Below, piece by piece: positions 9,721 to 18,350 of a stretch of DNA of 64,000 nt (positions within the stretch are counted from its first letter, which is position 1; each line of letters begins with the position of its first letter). Source of the DNA: Clostridiales bacterium (GTDB lineage Bacteria > Bacillota > Clostridia > Christensenellales > CAG-917); contig CP091734.1 of assembly GCA_022009995.1 (NCBI GenBank), positions 372,001 through 436,000 on the forward strand. Reading direction: 5' to 3'. Below the pieces are notes generated by a model, which saw nothing but the letters and a program-made list of their open reading frames with translations, searched no databases and was not told the DNA's origin. Made by a program: the position numbers and the translations under genes.

Positions 9721-10654
9721 TTATCTTAAAAGCGTGGCGGCGTTATCGAAATTACGTTGGATTGCGGCAAACGCGTCCGAAAGTCTTTTGCCGTCGACGA
9801 AACAGTGGCTCACGGTAATGTTCAGCGTCATAACGTACCGTCCGTTTCTTCGCGGTATTTATGCCAACAGATAATAATACGAACTTAGGTTTTACGCCGT
9901 GTTTTTGACTAATACTGCGTTACGCTCACTGCTTATACGGTAAAGTATTAAGCCGCTCGCGTGCCTTGTCTTATCCTAAAAACACGACGGGAAACTTGTT
10001 CACAACCGAAAACGCCGAGATTTCAGATGATTTTTGGAAAAGGCGAACGCAGTTGTACTGTATGTACAGCAAGCGAGCATTTTTCATAAAAGCGTTGAAA
10101 TATCGGCGTTTTGGCAACGTTCGTATTATTATCTGTTGGCATCTCAACCGATTCTCGGGCACGACGACGACTCGATATTATTGTCGGGCAACGGGTGAAT
10201 AAGACTTTCAACCGAAATCCACGGCAGACACGTCATATAATAATCGTCGTAATCCGAGGAGTCGTTGTATTCTGCCGTAAACGTCGTTTGTTTCTTTCTC
10301 ATCGATAATGCGGCGGGTAGTGTCGTAAAACTCCTTATAATCGTTCGTCATCTTAAAGCCGGCATTGACAAACTTTCCGCTGTCGGTCATAACGGTGAAG
10401 GTCGGATTGATTACGTCGTAAAGGCGGATTTCGTTTTTGACTTCGCGCATACGCATTTCCGGCACGGAATTCAACGCCGTCGTCAGAAGAAACAGCGCGT
10501 TTGCAAAGAAACTCGTGCCGCTTTCCTTCGACGTTTTCACGACTTCCGTGACGTCGACTTTGACGTTCATTCCGTAACACGGATTTGAAAACTTTCTGAA
10601 CCAATCGTATTGCGACGGATTGTCGAGTTCGTAACTTTTAAAAACTTTATACAT
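9721..10654 (-). pseudogene. Chloramphenicol-acetyltransferase-like (CAT fold) gene, interrupted
   Basis: The 5' part (10654-10143, MYKVFKSYELDNPSQYDWF and on) and 3' part (9860-9721, with SHCFVDGKRLSDAF) together match the trimeric CAT fold; SHCFVDG carries the catalytic HxxxD. The two parts are separated by a 282-bp inverted-repeat element. The 5' part also shifts frame near 10258 (YGRIQ to SSDYDDYYMTCLP) and the 3' part near 9830. The family covers antibiotic and other acyl acceptors, so resistance should not be assumed. Real inactivation is supported by the insertion; the small indels alone could be sequencing errors. The start at 10654 has a poorly spaced AAGGAA; an in-frame ATG at 10669 is the alternative. 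Confidence 0.82.
9861..10142. mobile_element. 282-bp MITE-like element with 24-bp perfect terminal inverted repeats
   Basis: The first 24 bases (9861-9884, beginning ATGCCAACAGATAATAATAC) recur exactly inverted at 10119-10142. The element sits inside the CAT-like gene and separates its two halves. It has no credible transposase; the few open frames are short and unlike neighbouring codon use. The interior contains further inverted repeats: TAATACT/AGTATTA, GTGTTTTT/AAAAACAC, and an AAAACGCCGA-ATTTCA arm near 10008 matched in inverted form near 10097-10112. I see no clear target-site duplication. The segment 9873-9893 recurs at 29055-29075. Confidence 0.78.
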
Positions 10655-10670
10655 ATTCCTTAATTGCATA

Positions 10671-10692
10671 AACGCCGCTTTATCGCGGCGTT
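10671..10692 (-). terminator. Hairpin between kinase-like gene and CAT-like pseudogene
   Basis: AACGCCGC and GCGGCGTT form an 8-bp stem with a 6-nt loop. On the minus strand it follows the kinase-like gene but lacks a good T tract; the T-rich side faces the plus strand. Terminator function is uncertain. Confidence 0.4.
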
Positions 10693-10700
10693 TTGTATTG

Positions 10701-11526
10701 TTATCTTACTCTTATGCGGGTTGCGGGGACGTTTCCTTCCAGAATATCGCGGATTGAAACTTGCTGTTGGCAATGATGACTTCCGTGCCTTTTTCGACGG
10801 GGGCTTTGATGTATTCCAGCTTCGCGCCCGCTCCGTTTGCGCCCTTTCTGGACGCGCCGTGGCAGAACTTTCTGTACTCTTCGATATTTTTCAAAAGCTC
10901 TTCCGTGTTCTTCCCGTTGATTTCTCTGACAAGAGAATTTTCGTCGGAAATATCGGTGTAAATGCCGTTGACGCTTGTCAGAATCAGCAAACGCTTGGCG
11001 TTGACAAGACACGCGATCTGACTTGCGGTTTCGTCGTTATCGACGCATTCCACCGCTCTTTTCTTTTCGTTCATAAGCGCGCGGATTTCCATTTTGCGGT
11101 TTCCTCATAGCATACGGCGTCGTTGTAATTTATGATGGGAATCGCGTCTTCTTCGGGACAACGCAAAAGCACCTTTTTAAGATATTCTCGTTTTTCGGCG
11201 TCGTTGAAGTGTTGGTGTTCCACAAGAATCTGGCGCAGGCTGAAACGGCTGTCAACGAACTGACGATACCACCCCATAAGCACGGATTGACCTTGCGCGG
11301 AATAGTCGGTTTTGTTGTCTTCGTCGCTGCCGGTAAGTTCCCGTCCGGTGCGCTTGATGAAGTCGAGCCTGCCGATTTCCGTCGCGCCCGACGTAACCCA
11401 TATGATACCGGGGCGAAGTTCGCGTGAAATGCGCGCGATTGTCGAGTAATTTATGTCGCCGTACGCCTTATCGATAAGCGCAAGGCTTCCCACCTTGCCG
11501 ACAAGGTCGATGTCGAATTTTGCCAT
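10701..11526 (-). CDS. Amino-acid-kinase family protein, glutamate-5-kinase-like, two frameshifts
   Basis: Seen: VGKVGSLALID (nucleotide site), IIWVTSGATEIGRLDF (like the SSGA block of glutamate 5-kinase), QGQSVLMGWYRQF, AIPIINYNDAV, LLILTSVNGIYT and GASRKGANGAGAKLE, ending in IRDILEGNVPATRIRVR. There is no C-terminal PUA domain, giving about 272 residues. Frames break at an A run (about 11093-11096) and before SIRDILEG (near 10757); one extra base at each restores the chain. Glutamate 5-kinase would start proline synthesis, but no proA is near, so the substrate is only inferred. It starts 1 nt after the preceding gene, implying coupling. Confidence 0.7.
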
Positions 11527-11527
11527 T

Positions 11528-12007
11528 TTATCCTCCGTAATACGAGGTTATTTCTTTCAAAATAACTTCTGTCAAATCTTTCTTTCTGACGGCGTCGGCG
11601 TTCACGTACACGTCGTAGCCATATTTATATTTGTATCTGCTGTGATTTGCGACGTCTTTCAATATTTTTACGCCGTGCTTTTGAAGAGTCGTGAAACTTT
11701 CGCCCAAAAAAACGATAAGCGCGGTGTCTTCCAGCGCCTTTATATGCGTGAGTTTCAGGTCGGTGAAGTCCGCCGCCGCAACCATGCTTTCAAATTCCAC
11801 GGCGTCCTTTACGGCAATGTTGACGTACTTTTCGTAAAGTTTGTTGCCGCCTTCCTTTAAGACGACTTCCTTCGACGCGCGGTTTGCGTAATATAAGGTA
11901 AGGTCGGGAATGGATAAATAATACAGCGAAAGACAGTCGGCAAGTTCTCTTGCGACGTTTTCGGTCAGTTTATTGTCAAATCCGGTGATTAAAATATTCC
12001 TTTTCAT
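11528..12007 (-). CDS. Shikimate-kinase-like protein lacking a P-loop, unknown function
   Basis: 159 residues, starting MKRNILITGFDNKLTENVAREL. The layout (beta strand, ITGF, helix, and a C-terminal DVYVNADAVRKKDLTEVILKEI helix) recalls the shikimate/nucleoside-kinase fold, where GFMGxGKST is expected at this point. Here GFDNKLTEN has no Walker A lysine motif, so it should not bind a nucleotide phosphate in the usual way. It lies 1 nt from the amino-acid-kinase gene, so the products probably work together. The fold assignment is a weak inference; the gene itself is well supported by an intact frame and codon use. Confidence 0.6.
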   Translation of the reverse strand: MKRNILITGFDNKLTENVARELADCLSLYYLSIPDLTLYYANRASKEVVLKEGGNKLYEKYVNIAVKDAVEFESMVAAADFTDLKLTHIKALEDTALIVFLGESFTTLQKHGVKILKDVANHSRYKYKYGYDVYVNADAVRKKDLTEVILKEITSYYGG

Positions 12008-12051
12008 ACCTTTATGATATTATAACCGCAATTTTACTTTTCGCAACTAAA

Positions 12052-13193
12052 TCAAGCGGCGCATTGTTTTTCGCACGAAAATGCCATTTCGCCCGTGTGC
12101 GACACCGTGAGAACGACGTTTCCGCACTTGTCGGTGCGGTGGATTTTTTGTATGCCGTTTGCTTTCAGGCGGTCAAGCGCTTCCTGTTCGGGATGACCGT
12201 AAGAGTTCCCGTCGCCGACCGAAATCACGGCGTATTCGCACTTGACGTGTTGCAAAAACTCTTCGGACGACGAAGTACGACTTCCGTGGTGCGCGACTTT
12301 CAGTACGTCGCAGTCCACGTAGGGGTAAGTTTCGCAATAATACTTTTCGTTGCTGTTGTTGCTGTCGCCCGTAAACACAAGCCGTCTTCCCGCATATTCG
12401 AGGATACCTATCGGCGACACGGCGTTTATTTGCGTTGCGCTTTTCAGATTTCTGCTGTCCCACTCTTCCTGCGACAGACAATAAAAGTGAAGGTGTAATC
12501 CTGTCCTCTTATTTCGTATTTTCCGATATTGAGCGTGATATTGCAATTCGGCTCCGACAACGCCGCAATGAAAAACTCGGTATATATTCGTGTCAATCGT
12601 ATCTTTATCGGTAAACTTTTTGAGTTTACTTGCGTCAAGGTCGCCGACTTTCACGTCGCGTCCGCCGATTTTCACGCTTTTGTCAAGGTTGTTCGACCTG
12701 ATGTTGGGCATATAAACGTTGCCCACCTGAAATTCGGAGAGCACTTCGTCAAGATACGAAATGTGGTCGGTATCGCTGTGCGTCGCCATAACGCGGTCGA
12801 TTTGCCGTCGGGGTTGAGTTCTTTCAAATCGCTTATCGCGGACGTTTCATACTCTTTGCGCCCTTTTTCGCTGCCGCAGTCGATAAGCATATCGGTGCCG
12901 TCGGGGAACGAAATGTAAATGCAGTCGCCTTGCCCGATGTCGATGTAATGCACGACAAGTTGTCCGCTTTCCGGCATCGGTCCTCTGAACCACTCGGGCT
13001 TCACGATGTAAAGCGCGCCGACGATAATCGCGGCGGTTACCACAATCGCGACGATTGCGATAAGCAGTTTCGGATTTTTCTTATGCAGTTTTTTCGCGGC
13101 GTTCACCGCGCCCTCTACCGCGATTTGCTCGTTCGTCTTTTTTGCGGTTTTCGCCTTGGTGTTTTTGGTGTTTTTCGGTTTCTTATTTGCCAT
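12052..13193 (-). CDS. Membrane-anchored metallo-beta-lactamase-fold protein (ComEC-C-like), frameshifted
   Basis: A Lys/Thr-rich N-terminus (MANKKPKNTKNTKAKTAKKT) leads to one transmembrane helix at about residues 43-65. The extracellular MBL domain follows, with VVHYIDIGQGDCIYI, LIDCGS, the metal motif THSDTDHISY, IGILEYAGRRLVFTGDS and KVAHHGSRTSS with SYGHPEQ. This order matches the hydrolase domain of ComEC and related secreted hydrolases. Frame breaks: at an A run near 12797 (PDGK to IDRVMATHSD), in a TA repeat near 12590, and at a T run near 12488. Repair gives about 380 residues. The substrate is unknown; nuclease or phosphodiesterase activity is possible. No Shine-Dalgarno is visible; a 12-bp palindrome sits there instead. 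Confidence 0.78.
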
Positions 13194-13194
13194 T

Positions 13195-13206
13195 TTGTTG
13201 CAACAA
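13195..13206. promoter_or_regulatory. 12-bp perfect palindrome at the start of the MBL-fold gene
   Basis: TTGTTGCAACAA sits 1 nt before the start codon of the minus-strand MBL-fold gene, where a Shine-Dalgarno would be expected. It could be a DNA operator or could sequester the start site in RNA. Confidence 0.35.
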
Positions 13207-13263
13207 CCACACTTTATATGATAATTTTGTGATGATTAAAGTATGTTTTAAGTTATTTTTTGC

Positions 13264-13289
13264 AAAATGCCACCGCGGTTGCGGTGGCA
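13264..13289 (-). terminator. Intrinsic terminator after the MFS gene
   Basis: ATGCCACCGC/GCGGTGGCAT stem with a 4-nt loop followed by TTTTGC on the minus strand, just past the transporter stop. Confidence 0.75.
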
Positions 13290-13305
13290 TTTGTATCGTC
13301 TTTTA

Positions 13306-15261
13306 TCAGTCGGAGTCGACAAGGTCGCCGTATTGTTCCAGTTTATTCTTTTTGGGAATAGGTTTGCTGTCGCCGTGTTTGACAAACATCATCAAAACGA
13401 TTGCGATGATAATGCAGACCGCGCTGTACAGGAACAACATTTCGTTTTTGCTGTTGTCCATAATAAGGCCCGCGATGAACGGGGTGATTGCCTGCGCGGA
13501 CATCGTTGCGGTGTAATAGTATCCGGTGTATTGTCCGACGGTTTCAGCGGTGGAAAGTTCGGTAACCATCGGGAACGTGTTGACGTTTGCAATGATAAGA
13601 CCGAAGCCCGCGATAAGATAAACAGCGCGAACAGTACTGCGGGGACAATCGCTTTTTCGCCGGCGTGGACAAAGAAGAAAATAAGGAAGAACGAAACGAC
13701 CGCAAGAGCAAAGCCCAGCATTATTGATTTTCTTCTGCCGATTTTCGCCGCGAGCGCGCCGACGGGAATAAACGCGATTGCGGAAATGCCCATGCTCACG
13801 CCCGAGATAATGGACGCCACGCCTGCCGACAGGTTAAGCGTTTTGGTGGTGTAGACCGAAAGGTTTGACGAGATTGCATTGTATCCCATAAACCACATAA
13901 ATATCGACGCGAGAATAAGCCAGAACGATTTGAGTTTGCCCTTTTCTTCGTCGGTTTTCTCGTTCCACCAGACTTTCGGTGATTTGTGTTGTTTTTGACG
14001 CGTTTTGCTTCCAGCTCTTTCGCTTCTTCTTCGTTGCCTTCGCCTTCTGCGATAAGTTCTTCCGCAAAGGTTGCTTTTGCGTCTTCTTCGCCCTCGTCAA
14101 AGTCGTCGATGCCGTATTCTTTGCAGATTTCCTGACATTTCGCGACAAGTTTCTTTTCCTTCACGAAAGCAAGGAAGCCGCCAAGGAGCAGCAGCATACC
14201 CGCCGCCACCGAAGCGAAAATAATCGTATAAGTATTGACCGTCAGCGGGAACATAAGCGCGACGGTGTAAATAATGAACGCAATCGCACCGCCTGCACCG
14301 CCGCAAAGATTGATAATCGCGTTTGCCTGCGAGCGCAAGGGTTTGGGCGTGACGTCGGGCATAAGCGCGACCGCCGGGCTTCTGAACGTTGCCATCGCGA
14401 TAAGGACAAGCAGCAAAATCACCATATAAATCGCAAGGCTGGATTTACCTTCCGACGTTTTCGTAATATTTTCGTGAATTTCGTCGGAAATATAGTTGTT
14501 CATACCTGCCGCGACGTATTTATTGTAATGGTCGTTGTTTTCCTTTATGCTTTGATAAGATTTGCCGTTTGGCGCATTCCGACAAGAACGACTTTGCCGC
14601 CTTCCTTTTTGGTTTCGATTTCAACGCCGTCGTAAGTATACGTCGTGCCGCCGAGCCCTAAAAAGCCGGATTTTGCTTTGAGTTTGCTGTCGAAACGGAT
14701 GCTAATGAACGCGTCGCGATCAATCGCTTTGCCGTCTATTTTGTTTTGTTTAAGATAATCGAGGTCGCAATAATTCGCCGAGCCTGTCTTTCCCGCAGCG
14801 GCGTCGTCATACCATCTGCCAAGTAGGTCGCTCATGAATGCGTCGTCGTTACGTAAAGCCTCGATTTCGGCTTTTTTCGCCATACCTTTTTCCTGCTGTT
14901 TCATCGTGGCGATGGGCACGAAAACCATCAATACGACGGAAGCAATCGTGCCGATGACGATAAACGGCGTGCGACGTCCCCATTTTTTGACAAGTTTTCC
15001 GTTGGCTTTGTCCGAAATTTTGCCGAAAAGCGGCAACATAAACAATGACAAAAGGTTGTCAAGCCCCATAATGAAGCCGCGCATTGCGTTGGACAACCCG
15101 TATGCGTGTTCCAAAAGAAGTGGCACGACAAAGTCGTAAGCCGTCCAGAACAGCATGATAATCGCAAATGCAAACCCTACTTTGAAAGTTTGCGGATAAT
15201 CGAGTTTCAAAGTTTTTTGCCCGTCGGCTTCAACCGCTTCGGGTGATTTTTTCTTTCTCAT
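13306..15261 (-). CDS. MFS transporter, SLC45/GPH-like, with large loop insertion; three frameshifts
   Basis: ATG at 15261 follows GGGAGAAG. N-terminal helices lead to GKISDKANGKLVKKWGRRTP, the loop signature of SLC45/GPH sugar carriers. After the fourth helix there is a soluble insertion of about 140 residues (from MKQQEKGMAKKAEIEALR to about ENITKTSEGKSS) before the transmembrane segments resume at AIYMVILLLVL. The C-terminal half has six further helices and ends KKNKLEQYGDLVDSD. Frame breaks lie at 14568-14570 (RQNGKSYQ), 13974-13976 (HRKVWWNEKT) and 13620-13622 (LFYLIAGFG); each is repaired by one extra A or T. Repaired length about 650 residues. The substrate is unknown, probably a sugar or glycoside. 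Confidence 0.85.
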
Positions 15262-15291
15262 AACTTCTCCCATATAAAAAAATATATACGT

Positions 15292-15321
15292 ATTATAACA
15301 TATCAAAATAAACTATGTAAA
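15292..15321 (-). promoter_or_regulatory. Probable promoter of the MFS gene
   Basis: TTTACA (15321-15316), an 18-nt spacer and TATAAT (15297-15292) on the minus strand. AT-rich repeats AAATAAA/TTTATTT overlap the -35 side and could be an operator. Confidence 0.55.
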
Positions 15322-15403
15322 TAAAATTGATTTATTTTGATTTATCTTTCAAAAAAATAATAATCCCCGTTTGAATAACCCTCGTGTTTTCGCCTTTTCG
15401 GAC

Positions 15404-15432
15404 AAAAAAAGAAGTCGGAAAAATCCGACTTC
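15404..15432 (-). terminator. Intrinsic terminator after rubrerythrin
   Basis: GAAGTCGG/CCGACTTC stem followed by seven T on the minus strand. A T run on the other side could make it bidirectional. Confidence 0.85.
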
Positions 15433-15473
15433 CTTTTTTAGGGTGTTAGGTATTTTATTCCGCTTTCACGGTG

Positions 15474-16025
15474 TTATTTTTTGAAGTAACGGTTGTAAAG
15501 TCCCTGGAAGGCTTTGCCGTGACGGGCTTCGTCGCGCGCCATTTCGTGAACGGTGTCGTGGATTGCGTCAAGGTTTTGCTTTTTCGCCATGCCCGCAAGT
15601 TCGGTTTTGCCTGCGGTTGCGCCGTTTTCCGCCGCGATGCGAAGTTCCAGATTCTTTTTGGTGCTGTCGGTGACGACTTCGCCCAGAAGTTCCGCAAATT
15701 TTGCGGCGTGTTCCGCTTCTTCCCAAGCGGCTTTTTCGTAATACAGACCGATTTCGGGATAACCTTCGCGGTGAGCGACGCGCGCCATCGCAAGATACAT
15801 ACCTACTTCGCAGCATTCGCCGTTAAAGTTGTCGACAAGACCTTTTTTGATTTCGGGATCGACGTCTTTTGCGACGCCTACGACGTGTTCTGCCGCCCAG
15901 GTCATTTCCGCGTCGGCTTCTTCAACCTTGAATTTTGAGCCGGGAACGCCGCATACGGGGCATTTCTCGGGCGCAGTTTCCGCTATTACAGAATATCCGC
16001 AAACAGGACATACAAATTTTTTCAT
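15474..16025 (-). CDS. Reverse rubrerythrin (rubredoxin domain first)
   Basis: 183 residues. The N-terminal rubredoxin-like FeS site has two CPxCG motifs (residues about 6 and 22). The ferritin-like di-iron domain follows, with ligand motifs NGECCEVGMY, WEEAEH and ARDEARHGKAF. Having the rubredoxin domain first is the arrangement known as reverse rubrerythrin, which reduces hydrogen peroxide in anaerobes. It lies 27 bp downstream of a Fur/PerR-family gene, with TTCGGAGGAAC as Shine-Dalgarno, so both are probably transcribed from the boxed promoter upstream and induced by peroxide or iron limitation. Confidence 0.93.
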   Translation of the reverse strand: MKKFVCPVCGYSVIAETAPEKCPVCGVPGSKFKVEEADAEMTWAAEHVVGVAKDVDPEIKKGLVDNFNGECCEVGMYLAMARVAHREGYPEIGLYYEKAAWEEAEHAAKFAELLGEVVTDSTKKNLELRIAAENGATAGKTELAGMAKKQNLDAIHDTVHEMARDEARHGKAFQGLYNRYFKK

Positions 16026-16052
16026 TTTAAGTTCCTCCGAATTGTTTTATTT

Positions 16053-16430
16053 TCAATTTGTTTTATTATTACATTCGTCGCAGGTACCCGTATATACGAC
16101 GTAAAAGTCGTCGGCTTTCACGGGACACGCCGAAAGTATTTTAAGTTTAAGGTTTCCGTCGATATCCATATCGAGGATTTTTTTGCATTTCGTGCATACG
16201 AAGTGCGCGTGATTGTGTGCAAATCCGTCCCAACGCTCCTCGGGGAAGTCGCCCTGTATACGCATTATTTCGCCCGCCGCTTCAAGTTGTCTCAGATTTC
16301 TGTAAACCGTGGCGAGACCGACGTCGGGGATTTCCTTTTTCACGTTTTCGTAAATCCAGTTCACCGACGGATGCGAGCGCGTACTCCTTAAAACTTTTAA
16401 TATTGTTTCGCGTTGTTTGGAATAGTTCAT
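16053..16430 (-). CDS. Fur family metalloregulator, PerR-like
   Basis: About 125 residues from ATG 16430 (MNYSKQRETILKVLRSTRSHPSV), with GAGG upstream; a longer start would run into the operator boxes. The winged-helix part includes LATVYRNLRQLEAAGEI. The metal part has RWDGFAHNHAHFVC and two CxxC pairs (CTKC, CDEC) for structural zinc. Asp in RWD, the two His of HNHAH and Asp in ILDMD match PerR regulatory-metal ligands, but the same residues occur in Fur, so the type is not settled. Linkage with rubrerythrin favours PerR; the box sequence looks more Fur-like. Confidence 0.9.
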   Translation of the reverse strand: MNYSKQRETILKVLRSTRSHPSVNWIYENVKKEIPDVGLATVYRNLRQLEAAGEIMRIQGDFPEERWDGFAHNHAHFVCTKCKKILDMDIDGNLKLKILSACPVKADDFYVVYTGTCDECNNKTN

Positions 16431-16444
16431 TTTTGCCTCAAAAC

Positions 16445-16509
16445 GATAATCACTATCATTATTGTAACACATTTTTCGAATATGTCAACAAAAAATGATA
16501 GTGATTATC
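16445..16509 (-). promoter_or_regulatory. fur/perR-rubrerythrin promoter flanked by two inverted Fur-type boxes
   Basis: Promoter on the minus strand: TTGACA (16488-16483), 16-nt spacer, TACAAT (16466-16461). A 16-bp perfect inverted repeat, GATAATCACTATCATT, occurs at 16445-16460 and inverted at 16494-16509, one copy on each side of the promoter core. TGATAGTGATTATCA at 16496-16510 matches the 7-1-7 Fur box (TGATAATnATTATCA) with one mismatch. Autoregulation follows by inference. Confidence 0.85.
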
Positions 16510-16528
16510 AATTTTTTTGAAAAATTTT

Positions 16529-18349
16529 TTATTTTTTCTTCAAGATAACGAACGCGCCTCCGGGAACGTCCACGACGTCTTTATATTCCTTATTATTATA
16601 AAGGCTTGTATATTCTTTATTTATAAAAAGAGTTTTGTCGTCCGCGCCCGCGTTTACGGCAATGAGAATTTCGTCGTCGCCGCCCGCACGCTCGTATGCG
16701 ACAAGCCCGTTTTCGTCACGCATATTGAACCCGCCCGAAAAAACCGCGCGGTTTTCACGGCGGATACGTCCGAGTTTTTTGTAATGAGCAAGGATTTCTT
16801 TGTCTTCACTGCCCCACGGATAAGGACGGCGGTTTATCGGGTCGTCAAACCCTTGAAGCCCCGCTTCGTCGCCGTAGAATATCGACGGAATCCCTGGGAG
16901 CGTGAACTGCAACACCGACGCGAGATACAGTTTTTTCTTTGCATTTTCGTATTCGCTGTCGGGAAGTTTGTATCCGAGCTTGTGCGTTTTCGACCAACCG
17001 TGCGCGCGTACGTCCGACAACGCGTTGATAATCCTTACCGTGTCGTGCGTGCCCAAACTGTTCATCAGACAATATACCGTTTCTTTCGGATAATTTTCAA
17101 GAATGGATTGTACAGTGTCTTTGAAAAACTTTTCGTCACCGTCGCGGACGTATGCGATAATCGCGTTCATAAACGGATAATTCATCGTGCCGTCCAGCTG
17201 ATCGCCGAGAAGATACGGCCGAAGTTCGCCGTAACTTACTTTCGTCGACGCGTCTTCCCAGACTTCGCCGATGACAAGAGCGTCCTTGTTCACCGATTTG
17301 ATTTTTTTGATAAGCAGATTTACGAAATCAATCGGCAGTTCGTCCACGACGTCGAGTCGCCACCCGTCCGCGCCGAGTTTCTGCCACTTTTCGACGACGC
17401 CGTTTTTGCCGAACACGAGAGCGCGGTAATCCTTGTTGCTTTTGTTAAGGTCGGGCACGTTGTCGCAGCCCCACCAGCAAGCGTATTCGTCGGGGAATTT
17501 TTTGAAATAATACCAGTCGTAATAAGGCGACGATTTGCTTTGATACGCCCCGAGCGAGTCGTACGTGCCGAATTTGTTGAAGTATAAACTGTCCGCCCCG
17601 CTGTGGTTGAAAACGCCGTCAAGGATAATTTTCATACCTTTTTCGTGCGCTGCATCCAGAAGGCGTTTGAAGTCGTCTTCCGTCCCCAGAAGTTCGTCGA
17701 CTTTCAAATAATCGCCGGTGTCGTAGCGGTGATTCGAGTACGCCTTGAAAATCGGCGAAAGATAAATTATGCCGACGCCAAGTTCTTCAAGGTAATCGAG
17801 TTTTTCGCGAATGCCGTTGAAGTTTCCGCCAAAAAAGTCGTCGGCGTAATATTTTCCGTCTGCGCTCACGACCTCGGGACTTTCCGAAAAACTTTCGTGC
17901 AGGCGGTATTTCCTTTTTGTTTTTACGCCTTCCGCGCGATTGAACCTATCTACGAAAACGTGATAAATAATATTGCCTTTTGCAAAATCGGGGTTTTATA
18001 AGTCGATTTATATACGGTCAACTGCCATTCCGGAAGATTTCGCCGCATACGCTTTCCCCGTTTTCACCACGACCGTAATACCATACGCCGTCGCGGTTTC
18101 TCATTTCAAAGCGATAATAATAAATCCCCGCCGCGTCGAAAACGTAGTCGGCGGTATAAACCGAAACCCGTTTTCGGATTTTTCAAAGCGCATTTCGACG
18201 GGCGTCGACACGTCGCCGAGCCTTATGAACACGTACATTTTATCGACGCTTACCCACGACGCAATCGGAAAATGCAGGGAAAGTTTTTCCCCGCATTTTA
18301 CCGCGCCGTATGGCGATTTACATTCGATTTTCCTTGAATTGAAATTCAT
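16529..18349 (-). CDS. GH13 alpha-amylase family glycosidase (neopullulanase/cyclomaltodextrinase-like), three frameshifts
   Basis: An N-terminal beta-sandwich (from MNFNSRKIECKSPYG) precedes the barrel, which begins GNIIYHVFVDRF. Catalytic motifs: DGVFNHSG, DGWRLDVVDE (nucleophile Asp), VIGEVWED (acid/base Glu) and GTHDT (transition-state Asp). The C-terminal sandwich ends GGAFVILKKK. Breaks near 18172, 18032 and 17995 are repaired by one G, A and C, giving about 606 residues. The N-terminal sandwich is typical of maltogenic-amylase-type enzymes acting on maltodextrins. As the last gene of the glg operon, it may replace a dedicated debranching enzyme, but that is inference. There is no signal peptide, so it is cytoplasmic. 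Confidence 0.88.
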
Positions 18350-18350
18350 C

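Noticed and set aside
9721..10654. Active chloramphenicol resistance gene
   Set aside because: The gene is interrupted by an element and shifted in frame, and the CAT fold alone does not show drug specificity.
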